Assembly: GCF_010882125.1 (NCBI RefSeq)
Contig: NZ_JAAGVZ010000004.1
Span: forward strand, 205,383-269,382
Origin: Peribacillus alkalitolerans
GTDB taxonomy: Bacteria > Bacillota > Bacilli > Bacillales > DSM-1321
Direction of reading: 5' to 3'
DNA: 64,000 bases
In this document: one piece after another, positions 51,923-60,951 of the stretch
Layout of the letters: the number at the start of each line of letters is the position of its first letter
Position numbering within the stretch: the stretch's first letter is position 1
Made by a program: the position numbers and the translations under genes
Notes under the pieces: generated by a model
Database searches by the model: none
Seen by the model: only the letters and a program-made list of their open reading frames with translations
Told to the model about the DNA's origin: nothing

Positions 51923-53215
51923 TTATAGGCCTAGACGATCAAAGATCCCGTCTACTGCTTTTAAATGATAGTTATAATCGAAGCAATCATCGATTTCTTC
52001 TTTAGATAACAAGCTTGTAATCTTCTCGTCTTCCTCGATTAATTGACGGAAAGGAACTTGTTTGTCCCAAGCTTCCATTGCCTTCGGTTGAACTGTATCG
52101 TACGCTTCTTCACGTACAAGACCTTTGTCAATCAAAGCAAGTAGAACACGTTGAGAGTAGATTAATCCAAGCGTACGATCCATGTTGCGCTTCATATTTT
52201 CAGGGAATACCGTCAAATTCTTCACGATATTTCCGAAGCGGTTCAGCATATAGTTTAATGCGATTGTCGCATCTGGTAAGATAATTCGTTCTGCAGAAGA
52301 ATGAGAGATATCTCTTTCATGCCATAATGCTACATTCTCATATGCCGTCATCATGTATCCACGAATGACACGGGCCATTCCCGTCATGTTCTCAGAACCG
52401 ATTGGATTACGTTTATGAGGCATTGCAGAAGATCCTTTTTGACCTTTGGCAAAAAACTCTTCCACTTCACGTGTCTCACTCTTTTGTAATCCACGAATCT
52501 CGACCGCAAACTTCTCAATGCTTGTCGCAACAAGAGCAATCGTGCTCATATAGTGTGCATGGCGATCACGTTGCAATGTTTGAGTAGAGATAGGTGCAGC
52601 TTGGATTCCAAGTTTCTCACACACATAATGTTCAACAAACGGATCGATGTTGGCATATGTACCAACTGCTCCAGAAATTTTTCCAAACTCTACAGTTCGT
52701 CTAGCTTCTTTGAAACGCTCTAGGTTACGCTTCATTTCTTCGTACCATAGCGCCATTTTTAATCCGAAAGTTGTTGGCTCAGCATGAACTCCATGTGTAC
52801 GACCCATCATAACCGTGTGTTTATGCTCTTGAGCCTTCACTTTTAAGATTTCTACGAAGTTTTCGATATCTCTTTGAAGGATCTCATTTGCTTGTTTAAT
52901 CATATAAGAAAGAGCTGTATCTACCACGTCAGTGGAAGTAAGACCGTAATGGACCCACTTGCGCTCTTCTCCTAAAGTTTCAGAGACAGCACGTGTGAAT
53001 GCTACCACATCATGACGTGTTTCTACTTCAATTTCGTTGATTCGATCAATGTTGAAAGAAGCATTTTCACGAAGTAGTTTTACATCTTCCTTTGGGATTG
53101 CCCCTAGTTCCGCCCAAGCTTCACAAGCAAGAATTTCTACCTCTAACCAAGCATTAAAGCGATTTTCTTCTGTCCAAATCGCACCCATTTCTGGTCGAGT
53201 GTAACGTTCAATCAT
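51923..53215 (-). CDS. purB: Adenylosuccinate lyase PurB
   Basis: 430 residues. Removes fumarate from SAICAR and, separately, from adenylosuccinate, so it serves both IMP and AMP synthesis. [26 protein letters not shown] and the fumarase/aspartase signature [15 protein letters not shown] are visible, the latter loop carrying the catalytic Ser. SD GGAGG eight bases before ATG. Gap to purC 100 bp. Confidence 0.98.
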   Translation of the reverse strand: MIERYTRPEMGAIWTEENRFNAWLEVEILACEAWAELGAIPKEDVKLLRENASFNIDRINEIEVETRHDVVAFTRAVSETLGEERKWVHYGLTSTDVVDTALSYMIKQANEILQRDIENFVEILKVKAQEHKHTVMMGRTHGVHAEPTTFGLKMALWYEEMKRNLERFKEARRTVEFGKISGAVGTYANIDPFVEHYVCEKLGIQAAPISTQTLQRDRHAHYMSTIALVATSIEKFAVEIRGLQKSETREVEEFFAKGQKGSSAMPHKRNPIGSENMTGMARVIRGYMMTAYENVALWHERDISHSSAERIILPDATIALNYMLNRFGNIVKNLTVFPENMKRNMDRTLGLIYSQRVLLALIDKGLVREEAYDTVQPKAMEAWDKQVPFRQLIEEDEKITSLLSKEEIDDCFDYNYHLKAVDGIFDRLGL

Positions 53216-53242
53216 GTTTTGTTCCTCCGGTTCTTTAAGTAG

Positions 53243-54370
53243 TTACCAAATTCCACTTTCACGCACTTCCATCATGGCTGTTTCTACATTTTCACGCATC
53301 AAGTTCACGTGGCCCATCTTTCGCTTTTCCTTTGCTTCAGCTTTACCGTAAAGATGGATTTTCCAATCTGGTAACGTTGGTATTTTGTTCAATAGTGTAT
53401 CCAAATGCTCACCAAGAATGTTTGTCATGATGACAGGCCTCATTAAATCTGTTCTTCCTAGCTGCCAATTGCAAACCGCTCTTACATGTTGTTCAAATTG
53501 AGACGTTTCACATGCTTCCATCGTATAATGCCCTGAATTATGAGGTCTTGGAGCCAACTCATTGATGATGATGCTGTCATCTTCTTTCAGGAACATTTCC
53601 ACTGCAAGCGTCCCAATCAGGTTCATGGAGCCTGCAAGCTGCAGTGCAATCTTACGGGCCATTTCTTCTGCTTCAAGTGAAATCCGTGCCGGTACAATGG
53701 ATTGGTGCAAAATATTGTCTTTATGGATGTTTTCGGCAACTGGGAATACCGCTGTTTCACCGTTTTCATTCCGTGAAACAATGACGGATATCTCCTTTAC
53801 AAAAGGCACCCAAGACTCTAGGACACAAACACCCTGTACTAGCAACTCCTTAGCCTTTTCTATATCGCCAAAATCACGGATGACCAATTGGCCTTTCCCA
53901 TCATAACCACCTCTAGCTGTCTTTAACACACTTGGATAGCCGAGCTTTTCTATAGTATCATAAATTTCGCTAACGTCAGTGATGACAGCATAAGGTGCGA
54001 CAATCGCTCCGGCTTTTTCAATTTCCTGCTTTTCTCTAATCCGATTTTGGGTTATTTTTAATAGTTCTGACCCTTGTGGAACATAGCAGTTCGTTTGTAA
54101 CCACTCCAAAGCAACAGCATCCACATTTTCAAATTCAAAGGTAATGACATCGCTTGCATCTGCAAGCAATCGCAGACCTTCCAGGTCGTTATAAGCAGCC
54201 GTTATTTCAATATCTGCAACTTGACCACATGGACAATTCGGAGTTGGATCTAATACAGCAATTTTGAATCCCGCTGCCTTAGCAGCAAGTGCCATCATTC
54301 TTCCCAGTTGTCCACCGCCGACGATTCCAATGGTTTGCCCAGGTAAAATTGTCTTATTTAAGCTGTTCAT
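53243..54370 (-). CDS. purK: N5-carboxyaminoimidazole ribonucleotide synthase PurK
   Basis: 375 residues. Carboxylates AIR with bicarbonate and ATP. ATP-grasp fold: [35 protein letters not shown] and [15 protein letters not shown] are clear. Its first 17 bp overlap the end of purE. SD GGAG three to four bases before ATG, so coupling to purE is likely. Length matches bacterial PurK. Confidence 0.98.
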   Translation of the reverse strand: MNSLNKTILPGQTIGIVGGGQLGRMMALAAKAAGFKIAVLDPTPNCPCGQVADIEITAAYNDLEGLRLLADASDVITFEFENVDAVALEWLQTNCYVPQGSELLKITQNRIREKQEIEKAGAIVAPYAVITDVSEIYDTIEKLGYPSVLKTARGGYDGKGQLVIRDFGDIEKAKELLVQGVCVLESWVPFVKEISVIVSRNENGETAVFPVAENIHKDNILHQSIVPARISLEAEEMARKIALQLAGSMNLIGTLAVEMFLKEDDSIIINELAPRPHNSGHYTMEACETSQFEQHVRAVCNWQLGRTDLMRPVIMTNILGEHLDTLLNKIPTLPDWKIHLYGKAEAKEKRKMGHVNLMRENVETAMMEVRESGIW

Positions 54371-54842
54371 TACTCTCCAGCACCTTTTCTTTCGTTTCTT
54401 GTCTCAATTCATTCAGCCTACTTGCTAATTCATCGTCTTGGATGGATAAAATCTGTCCTGCTAATAATCCAGCATTCGTGGCTCCTGCTCTTCCAATGGC
54501 TACGGTTGCCACAGGAACTCCTCCAGGCATTTGGACGATAGAGAGAAGCGAATCCATTCCTTGAAGTGCTTTCGTTTGGACAGGGACTCCGATGACTGGA
54601 AGCGTCGTCTTAGAGGCTACCATGCCTGGCAGATGGGCTGCACCCCCTGCACCAGCAACAATGACCTTAATTCCACGTTCCCTTGCACTATCTGCATACT
54701 CAAACATCAAATCTGGAGTTCTATGGGCAGAAACAACTCTCTTTTCGTACGGAATCTCCAATTGATCAAGCACCTCACATGCATGCTTCATTGTTTCCCA
54801 ATCCGATATGCTTCCCATGATGACACCGACTAGAGGTCTCAT
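54354..54842 (-). CDS. purE: N5-carboxyaminoimidazole ribonucleotide mutase PurE
   Basis: 162 residues. Moves the carboxyl group of N5-CAIR to give [28 protein letters not shown] and [18 protein letters not shown] are the substrate-binding signatures; [13 protein letters not shown] and LPVIGVPV follow. It is the first gene of the 12-gene purine operon and lies directly behind the guanine riboswitch terminator. SD AGGAGGGG. Confidence 0.98.
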   Translation of the reverse strand: MRPLVGVIMGSISDWETMKHACEVLDQLEIPYEKRVVSAHRTPDLMFEYADSARERGIKVIVAGAGGAAHLPGMVASKTTLPVIGVPVQTKALQGMDSLLSIVQMPGGVPVATVAIGRAGATNAGLLAGQILSIQDDELASRLNELRQETKEKVLESNEQLK

Positions 54843-54905
54843 TTTCGTCCCCTCCTGAAAATAGGATTCTATTAATTTTTTTCTAATTATTTAAAAGCCA
54901 TTAAA

Positions 54906-54954
54906 AAACCGGATGATCCACTTTTCTAAAAAGAGAAAGTAGACCATCCGGTTT
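54906..54954 (-). terminator. Guanine riboswitch terminator
   Basis: A long stem AAACCGGATG.. / ..CATCCGGTTT followed by TTTTTTAATGG on the minus strand. Its 5' arm includes TACTTTCTCT (54941-54932), which can alternatively pair with AGAGGAAGTA (55015-55006) at the aptamer's 3' edge, forming the antiterminator. Confidence 0.9.
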
Positions 54955-55011
54955 GGAAAAGAGGTCATCATACGAAACGGACCTCTATCAAGACCAAATC
55001 GTTCATACTTC

Positions 55012-55083
55012 CTCTCATAGTCCGTTCATTTTACGGTAAACGGGTAGAAACTTATGGGCCATATCCCCAAGATTATATGAGAG
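55012..55083 (-). promoter_or_regulatory. Guanine-sensing purine riboswitch of the pur operon
   Basis: P1 pairs CTCTCATA with TATGAGAG. The aptamer has the conserved core CATATAATC, GGATATGGCCC, AAGTTTCTACC, CCGTAAA and GGACTATG. The base that pairs with the ligand, in GACTATG, is C, so guanine or hypoxanthine is bound rather than adenine. Guanine binding should stabilise P1, block the antiterminator and end transcription before purE. Confidence 0.97.
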
Positions 55084-55101
55084 AACGCTTTGTATAGTTG
55101 T

Positions 55102-55130
55102 ATCATACCAATCATATCGAGTTACGTCAA
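55102..55130 (-). promoter_or_regulatory. Sigma-A promoter of the purine operon
   Basis: On the minus strand TTGACG (55130-55125), a 17-bp spacer and TATGAT (55107-55102). It lies about 20 bases before the riboswitch and directly behind the PurR boxes. Confidence 0.85.
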
Positions 55131-55134
55131 TCAA

Positions 55135-55179
55135 TTTTCGAACATTATACAACAAAAACAATATTAACGTTCGTATTTT
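55135..55179 (-). promoter_or_regulatory. PurR operator (two inverted Pur boxes)
   Basis: ACGAACGTT and an inverted TGTTCGAAA, separated by an AT-rich stretch, match the paired PurBox layout (core CGAAC on each arm) bound by Bacillus PurR when PRPP is low. The distal box touches the last bases of yebG. Confidence 0.7.
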
Positions 55180-55378
55180 ACTCAATTTTCCTGCCTTCAA
55201 ACACAATTTTTCTGAAAATTGGCTCAAATCCTGTCTGATTTCCTTCTTTCACTTCCTGGAAAATCGGCTTTTCAATTCTTTTGACAGGCATATACCCTTC
55301 ATTTCTCATTCGGTCTAAGCAGGCATCAATCGTCTCATCCTGCCCTACCTCGAAAGTTTTTTTTGTAGGTTGTTTCAT
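55178..55378 (-). CDS. yebG: NETI motif-containing protein (YebG)
   Basis: 66 residues from ATG 55378; GCAGGAGG is five bases upstream, and the longer TTG frame overlaps it. The DETIDACLDRMRNEGYMPVKRIEKP stretch corresponds to the NETI motif family of small cytosolic proteins of unknown function, found just upstream of purE in bacilli. The stop codon lies within the PurR operator of the purine operon. Confidence 0.8.
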   Translation of the reverse strand: MKQPTKKTFEVGQDETIDACLDRMRNEGYMPVKRIEKPIFQEVKEGNQTGFEPIFRKIVFEGRKIE

Positions 55379-55479
55379 GATAACCTCCTGCAAGAGAAGT
55401 ATGTAAAAAATAGCATAAGTTTTTATTGTTAAGGCACTTTTCGTATGGATTGTATTATTAGACTAGAAAGTTTGTCCGT

Positions 55480-55663
55480 TGATTGTAGCTCCAGGCATTT
55501 GCTTTCCGCTGGGAAGGATGGGAGCCTCCTCGGCGTTACCTCCTGTGGTGTCTCCCACTTTTCTCTTTTTTCCGCAGGACATTGGATAAGCTTCCTCGAT
55601 TAAACACCGCACGAAGGAAATGCGAATGCATTTTCGAGGAGCAAGTGTTCTCCGCTACAATCA
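55480..55663. repeat. 184-bp intergenic element with inverted ends
   Basis: TGATTGTAGC (55480-55489) and GCTACAATCA (55654-55663) are exact inverted ends. The inside is GC-richer and includes CTCCAGGCATTTGCTTTCCG, CCTCCTCGGC and CGAGGAGC-like stretches. It resembles a dispersed intergenic repeat I associate with Bacillaceae genomes, probably a miniature mobile or structured element. No open frame lies inside. The surrounding gap, 55379-55784, holds no gene. Confidence 0.65.
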
Positions 55664-55784
55664 CCTCAGATAATTAAAGTTAAATTTCACTAAAAAGCAA
55701 CAAACATTACTAAAACAGTCATTCCTAAAAACGGAAGTACATGTTCCGAAACTAATTGTTTAAGTTCCGCCTCTAAAAATAAAA

Positions 55785-55817
55785 AACCACCTGTAATCAA
55801 ACATTGTACAGGTGGTT
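55785..55817 (-). terminator. Terminator of the fructose operon
   Basis: AACCACCTGT / ACAGGTGGTT, a perfect 10-bp stem with a 13-base loop and TTTTATTTTT on the minus strand, 25 bases after fruA. Confidence 0.9.
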
Positions 55818-55842
55818 AAGAAAGTTATCAACTTGAAGAATA

Positions 55843-57702
55843 TTAATTTTGAACAGGCTTTTTCCAGATTCCCACGATTGTTGCTGTTACTATGGCACCT
55901 ATGAGAATTGCCAATCCGTACATAATTGGATTTTGAACAGCCCAAAGTACGAAAATACCTCCGTGTGGAGCTTGTAAGGTACATCCAAATAATAAAGCTA
56001 GGCCACCAGCTAACCCTGATCCAACAACGGAAGCAACTATAACACGAATTGGATCTGCTGCCGCAAATGGTATAGCTCCTTCAGTTATAAAGGATGCCCC
56101 CATTATATAATTAGTTTTTCCAGCTTCTCTCTCAGCTTTAGTAAATTTTGATTTGAAAATAGTCGTAGCAAGCGCTAATCCTAGTGGAGGAACCATTCCC
56201 CCTGCCATTACGGCTGCTTGAGGACCGAAGTTTCCTGCATCAATCATAGCAATACCAAACGTAAAGGCAGCTTTATTAATTGGGCCACCCATATCGACTG
56301 CCATCATACCACCAAGAATTAGACCAAGGATGACAATGTTAGCACCACTAAAACCGTTTAACCACACAGTTAACCCATCCATGATGAACTTCACTGGAGT
56401 ATTGACAACAAAAATCATAGCAACACCCACAATGAGAATCCCAAAGAATGGATAGAGTAGCACAGGTTTGATTCCTTCTAACGATTGTGGAAGGCGCTCG
56501 AATAGCTTCTTTAATCCTAATACAACATAACCAGCCAAGAAGCCGGCGATTAAGCCCCCTAAGAAACCTGCACCTCCAGTGGCAGCCAGTAATCCACCAA
56601 CCATACCTGGTGCAAAGGCAGGACGATCACCAATTCCCATTGCAATGAACCCTGCTAGAACAGGGACCATTAAAAAGAATGCATTGGCTCCACCGATTTT
56701 ATTCAATGTCTCAGCAAAAGGGCCCTCTGCATTGATTCCACCGAATAAAAAGGATAGGGCAATTAGCAATCCACCCCCGACAACAAACGGAAGCATATTT
56801 GAGATTCCATTCATTAGAGGTTTGTAAAAGTAAGAACCCTTCCCTGCCGATTCTACTTCCACATCCTTAATGGACCCTCTACTAGATACCTTGTATACAG
56901 GCGCTTCCTGATTTAATGCTTTCTCAAGTAACGTTTGAGGTTTACGTATTCCATCTGCCACTGGAACCTGTAACACATGCTTACCAGCAAAACGTTCCAT
57001 TTCCACCTGCTTATCCGCTGCTACAATAATAGCTGTGGCTTTCTCGATGTCTTCAGCTGTTAAAGCATTTTTGACTCCTGTTGATCCGTTGGTCTCCACC
57101 TTCAAGGCAATCCCAAGCTCTGCCGCTTTAGCCTTTAGAGAATCTGCCGCCATATACGTATGGGCAATCCCTGTTGGACAAGCTGTCACTGCTAATACAT
57201 ATTGTTCAGTTGCAGACAGGTCTTCTTCAGGTGCAGGGCCATCCTCTTCTATTTCTCTTTCTTCAATAATGCTAAGTAGCTCATCCGCTGATTTCGACTC
57301 CAAAAGTCTTTTTCGGAAATTAGGATCCATTAAGAATGATGAAAGTTTAGATAGGGTCTCCAAATGAGTTTGGTTTGCGCCTTCACTTGCCGCGATCATG
57401 AACACTAGATGTGCTGGCATTCCATCCAGAGATTCAAAGTCTACTCCATCATCCGACTTCGCAAAACAAAGTGCAGGTACTTTAACTGCCGCTGTTTTTG
57501 CATGTGGAATAGCAATACCTTCCCCGATACCTGTTGTACTTTGAGATTCTCTTTTTAAAATCGCCTCTTTAAATTGCTCTGCTGAATTTAATCGACCTGC
57601 CGACTCTAATTTATTAATCATTTCATTTAAGACCGCTTCCTTTGTGGAAGCCTCTAGATTCATTATGATTGTATCTCTTTTTAGCAAATCTGTTATTCTC
57701 AT
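55843..57702 (-). CDS. fruA: Fructose-specific PTS enzyme IIABC
   Basis: 619 residues. Takes up fructose and phosphorylates it to fructose-1-phosphate in one step. IIA (about 1-150) has phospho-His67 in IAIPHAKT; IIB (about 168-265) has phospho-Cys175 in TACPTGIAHT; IIC (about 285-619) is a membrane domain with eight or so helices and GGMVPPLGLALA. The order IIA-IIB-IIC is normal for Bacillus FruA. SD AGGGAGGG. Third gene of fruR-fruK-fruA, 15 bp after fruK. Confidence 0.96.
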   Translation of the reverse strand: MRITDLLKRDTIIMNLEASTKEAVLNEMINKLESAGRLNSAEQFKEAILKRESQSTTGIGEGIAIPHAKTAAVKVPALCFAKSDDGVDFESLDGMPAHLVFMIAASEGANQTHLETLSKLSSFLMDPNFRKRLLESKSADELLSIIEEREIEEDGPAPEEDLSATEQYVLAVTACPTGIAHTYMAADSLKAKAAELGIALKVETNGSTGVKNALTAEDIEKATAIIVAADKQVEMERFAGKHVLQVPVADGIRKPQTLLEKALNQEAPVYKVSSRGSIKDVEVESAGKGSYFYKPLMNGISNMLPFVVGGGLLIALSFLFGGINAEGPFAETLNKIGGANAFFLMVPVLAGFIAMGIGDRPAFAPGMVGGLLAATGGAGFLGGLIAGFLAGYVVLGLKKLFERLPQSLEGIKPVLLYPFFGILIVGVAMIFVVNTPVKFIMDGLTVWLNGFSGANIVILGLILGGMMAVDMGGPINKAAFTFGIAMIDAGNFGPQAAVMAGGMVPPLGLALATTIFKSKFTKAEREAGKTNYIMGASFITEGAIPFAAADPIRVIVASVVGSGLAGGLALLFGCTLQAPHGGIFVLWAVQNPIMYGLAILIGAIVTATIVGIWKKPVQN

Positions 57703-57717
57703 ATTTTTCCCTCCCTA

Positions 57718-58629
57718 TTAAACTTCTGTTATCCTTACTTGTTCAAGTAAAGAATCTATCTTTTCCTTCGTGCACAGGTCACTGCTGAATGCCGTTGCGC
57801 TACCAGAGGCAACACCGAATTGGAAGCTTTTTATGATGTCGTCCGTTTCCGAAAAAGTACCGGTAAAACCAGCCACTAGAGAATCACCTGCACCAACTGA
57901 ATTCACAACTTCCCCGTTTGGCACAGTTGCTTTGTACACTTTATTTTTTGTAATTAAAAGTGCCCCTTCACCAGCCATCGAAACAATCACATTTTGAGCT
58001 CCCATTTCCACCACTTTTCTTCCATAAAACACAATATCTTGGAGAGAGGATATGCTTACATTGAAAAGTTCGGCTAATTCATGATGATTGGGTTTCACCA
58101 TAAATGGACGGTGCTTCAATGCTTCTTCTAAAACCTTCCCCCTAGCATCCACAACGACCTTGATTCCTTTCTTTCCGTAAACTCCTGTCCAAAAAGCGTA
58201 AAGCTGTTCAGGTAAAGTAGAAGGTACACTACCAGCAAGTACAAGGTAATCCCCCTCTCTCATCTCATCCAGTTTCTGTTGAAGAGTATCAAGGGAGTTA
58301 GGAGAAATAATTGGTCCGTTTCCATTAATTTCAGTCTCCTGTAAAGCTTTTAACTTAATGTTGATACGAGTATCACCTTCTACAGTTACAAAATCTGTGT
58401 CGATTCCCTCGGAGATTAGAGCTTCTTTAATGAAGCTCCCTGTAAACCCACCAAGAAAACCTAATGCTTTCGTAGGAACACCGATACGGTTTAATACTCT
58501 TGAAACATTAATCCCTTTACCGCCAGGATACTTAGCTTCTCTTTCCATTCGGTTCACCGTATTTATTTTGAAATCCTCAACTTCGACTATATAATCGATT
58601 GAAGGATTTAAGGTAACTGTATATATCAT
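57718..58629 (-). CDS. fruK: 1-phosphofructokinase FruK
   Basis: 303 residues. Converts fructose-1-phosphate to fructose-1,6-bisphosphate. PfkB-family motifs: GGKGINVSRVLNRIG near residue 40 and NSVGAGDSLVAGFTG, with the catalytic Asp, near residue 250. Its start overlaps the fruR stop in ATGA, so it is translationally coupled. Confidence 0.95.
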   Translation of the reverse strand: MIYTVTLNPSIDYIVEVEDFKINTVNRMEREAKYPGGKGINVSRVLNRIGVPTKALGFLGGFTGSFIKEALISEGIDTDFVTVEGDTRINIKLKALQETEINGNGPIISPNSLDTLQQKLDEMREGDYLVLAGSVPSTLPEQLYAFWTGVYGKKGIKVVVDARGKVLEEALKHRPFMVKPNHHELAELFNVSISSLQDIVFYGRKVVEMGAQNVIVSMAGEGALLITKNKVYKATVPNGEVVNSVGAGDSLVAGFTGTFSETDDIIKSFQFGVASGSATAFSSDLCTKEKIDSLLEQVRITEV

Positions 58630-59378
58630 GATGTCACTACCTCTATGCTTGTTTTTTGGCCATAGGATTTAGCGATGTGAGAATCTAATCCGATAGTAAT
58701 GACACTAGCCTGTTCTATATCTGCCACTTTCGCAAAGTATGTTTCATTGAACTTGCTATAATCCGCTAAAACAAAAGCTTTCTCGGCCATATCAATTGCC
58801 AACTGTTTTATTTGTGCTTCTTCAGGGTCAGGAGTCGTAAACCCATTCTTGATATCTATCCCATTCATTCCGAGAAAGCACTTATCAAATCGATATTGCT
58901 TGATACTGTGAATGGCTGAGGCACCAACCATTGCTTTTGTATTCGCTTTCATCCTTCCACCTAACAAATAAGCTGGGATTTCTGAATTCACAAGGGTATC
59001 TATATGCATTAAACCATTGGTAACGATTACAATTTTCTTCTGAAGTAAATATGGAAGCATTTCTGAAACCGTACTTCCGGCATCTAGATAAATACAATCT
59101 CCATCACGGACTAGACTGGCAGCCCATTTACCTATTTCTTTTTTAGCCTGACTATTCTTTGAACTTTTATCTAATAAGTTAGGTTCATCAATTTTAGAGT
59201 AAGGTACAGTCGCTCCTCCATGGATTCGTTTCAATAATCCTCTTTGCTCCAAGTATGCAAGATCCCTACGAATGGTTGATTCAGAAGAACTCGTACTTTG
59301 TACAAGTTTCTGCAAATCAACAACACCTGAATCTGTTAATAGATCAAGGATGATCTGGTGACGTTCTGCAGTTAACAA
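58626..59378 (-). CDS. fruR: DeoR-family regulator FruR
   Basis: 250 residues starting at TTG 59378 with GGAG nine bases upstream. An N-terminal winged helix-turn-helix (SSSESTIRRDLAYLEQRGLLKRIHGGA) and a C-terminal sugar-phosphate effector domain (DAGSTVSEMLPYL, ADYSKFNETYFAKVA). It should repress the operon and be released by fructose-1-phosphate. First gene of the operon, behind the clustered operators. Confidence 0.9.
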   Translation of the reverse strand: MLTAERHQIILDLLTDSGVVDLQKLVQSTSSSESTIRRDLAYLEQRGLLKRIHGGATVPYSKIDEPNLLDKSSKNSQAKKEIGKWAASLVRDGDCIYLDAGSTVSEMLPYLLQKKIVIVTNGLMHIDTLVNSEIPAYLLGGRMKANTKAMVGASAIHSIKQYRFDKCFLGMNGIDIKNGFTTPDPEEAQIKQLAIDMAEKAFVLADYSKFNETYFAKVADIEQASVITIGLDSHIAKSYGQKTSIEVVTS

Positions 59379-59409
59379 ATCCCTTCACTCCTTTAATTGA
59401 CGTATCCAT

Positions 59410-59438
59410 AGTATAACTAGATAATCGCCCAAAATCAA
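59410..59438 (-). promoter_or_regulatory. Sigma-A promoter of the fructose operon
   Basis: TTGATT (59438-59433), a 17-bp spacer and TATACT (59415-59410) on the minus strand, ending 32 bases before the fruR start. The -35 box lies inside an operator repeat. Confidence 0.8.
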
Positions 59439-59512
59439 TCAAATACAATCAAAATCAATCATGGTATTTTTGGAAAAACCATCATATCCAATCAAATTCA
59501 ATCATATTCAAC
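59431..59512. promoter_or_regulatory. Clustered FruR operators
   Basis: Minus-strand TGATTG-type units recur about every 10-11 bp in two clusters, 59431-59463 (three units, the first within the -35 box) and 59483-59512 (three units), separated by an imperfect palindrome ATGGTATTTT / AAAAACCAT. Direct repeats of this kind are typical of DeoR-family operators. The spacing near one helical turn places the units on one DNA face. Confidence 0.75.
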
Positions 59513-59570
59513 ATTTTTATCAAAATCGTTGTAATATTATGTGAATAATGAATTAATAGTGGGTGAAAAC

Positions 59571-60268
59571 ATGGAAAAACTATTTTTATATAGCGACCAA
59601 ATCATCCAAGAGAATAGACGCATAGATGAAAGACTTATTTCTGCCTTACCAAAGGGACAATCATCCAAAATTGGATATATTCCTGCTACAGGCGATCCAG
59701 ACAAAACTTCTTCCGGAAACAAATTTCTTATTACCAACAATATGGAATGAATGATTTTTATTTTTTTGACTTAGAAAATAAGTTCCTCCCATCCCAAGTG
59801 GATGAGCTTTTATCATGCGATGCCATCCATTTATCTGGAGGCAATCCCATTTATCTTAGGAATAATCTTGTTAAACATAATTTCTTCCTAACTTTACAGA
59901 AATATGTCTTAGATGGGGGGATATTAATAGGAGTAAGTGGAGGAGCTGTCCAATTTGGCCATAATGCTGGTTTATTTCAGTTATTCGTAAGCAATATGGA
60001 AAAAACTCTGCAAAACCTTCCAGAATTACAGACACTTTCGATTGTACCTTTTGAATTTCTTCCACACTTCAACAGATGGAATCAAGATTTTATAGACCAA
60101 GTGTTACTTTATTCGAAGATTACTGGAGCCTCCATTCTAGCTTGTAATGATGGAGATGGTATTATTATAGAATCTAATAATTTGGGAATAATAGGAGATG
60201 TGAAATGGATTAAAGATGGTGAAATTAAAACACCTGAATTAAATGGCTTAGAGATTATCCATCTATAA
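59571..60268 (+). pseudogene. Peptidase E (S51) family gene with a frameshift
   Basis: A start at ATG 59571 (GGGTGA upstream) gives MEKLFLYSDQIIQENRR and IGYIPATGDPD; in the -1 frame the protein resumes with RQNFFRKQISYYQQYGMNDFYFFDLE and runs to TAA 60266-60268. The two parts together have the full layout of S51 peptidases, with nucleophile Ser in IGVSGGAVQF and CNDGDGI-type ends. The frame breaks near 59697-59701 by the equivalent of one missing base. It could be a pseudogene, a sequencing error or a programmed shift. The intact relatives are aspartyl dipeptidases. Confidence 0.7.
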
Positions 60269-60281
60269 GGAGTGAAAAACA

Positions 60282-60728
60282 ATGGCGGCTTTTTCAGATA
60301 CAATAACAATTCATAAACCTATTGATGAAGTATTTAGTTTTTCTACTAATATGGAGAACTCCAATAAAATCATGCCTAATGTAAAACAAACGGTAAAGAT
60401 CACAGATGGTCCCATCACTGTAGGCACTCAATTTAAGGAAACGAGAGTAATAAGGGGCAGGGATGCTGAAGCCGTAATTGAAATTATTAAATATATACCA
60501 AATCAGGCTTACTCCGTTAAAAACGTCACTCAAGGCATGGAAGTGATTTACCACTATCAGTTCAATAAAGTCGTTGAAGGTACAAAGATAGATTTTCAGT
60601 GTGAAGTAAATGCATCTGGCATCATGATGAAATTAATAAAACCCCTATTCATCAAAATCCTAAAAAAAGAAGATGGAGATCACCTACATCACTTGAAGAA
60701 GGCGGTTGAAAGTGTAAAGGACCAATAA
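60282..60728 (+). CDS. SRPBCC-fold protein
   Basis: 148 residues. The START/SRPBCC helix-grip fold is suggested by an N-terminal IHKPIDEVFSFSTNMENSNKIMP and the long final helix DGDHLHHLKKAVESVKD. Such proteins bind hydrophobic ligands or catalyse cyclisations; no catalytic residue is evident. AAGGAGTG before ATG. It lies 13 bp after the broken peptidase gene and one base before the truncated GNAT gene, so the three formed a small operon. Confidence 0.75.
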   Translation: MAAFSDTITIHKPIDEVFSFSTNMENSNKIMPNVKQTVKITDGPITVGTQFKETRVIRGRDAEAVIEIIKYIPNQAYSVKNVTQGMEVIYHYQFNKVVEGTKIDFQCEVNASGIMMKLIKPLFIKILKKEDGDHLHHLKKAVESVKDQ

Positions 60729-60729
60729 C

Positions 60730-60903
60730 ATGAAACTACAAACCTTTCAATTAGAGTCTTTTGATGAAACGGATATCCCTCAATTGATTAGCCTATCAGA
60801 TTCAATTGGATGGGATTATGATCAACATGAAATTCGTACAATCCTTTCATCGGGACGGATATTTGGTCATATTAATTACAGGCATTTGGATAAATTTTTA
60901 TGA
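60730..60903 (+). pseudogene. N-terminal fragment of a GNAT acetyltransferase
   Basis: 57 codons from ATG 60730 to TGA 60903. The translation has DIPQLISLSDSIGWDYDQHEIRTILSSGRIFGH, the usual first 50 residues of a GNAT N-acetyltransferase, and then stops before the acetyl-CoA-binding core. The following terminator at 60912 shows that the rest of the gene is missing. It starts one base after the SRPBCC stop codon. Confidence 0.55.
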
Positions 60904-60911
60904 GATAAATA

Positions 60912-60946
60912 AGAGCAAGAATACCTCAGTGGGTTATTCTTGCTCT
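60912..60946. terminator. Bidirectional terminator
   Basis: AGAGCAAGAATA (60912-60923) pairs with TATTCTTGCTCT (60935-60946), 12 bp, T-rich on both sides. It serves the small plus-strand cluster and the minus-strand ABC operon. Confidence 0.85.
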
Positions 60947-60951
60947 CTCTT

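Noticed and set aside
59461..59484. CcpA cre site in the ATGGTATTTT...AACCAT palindrome
   Set aside because: It lacks the central CG and the WTGNAANCGNWNNCW pattern.
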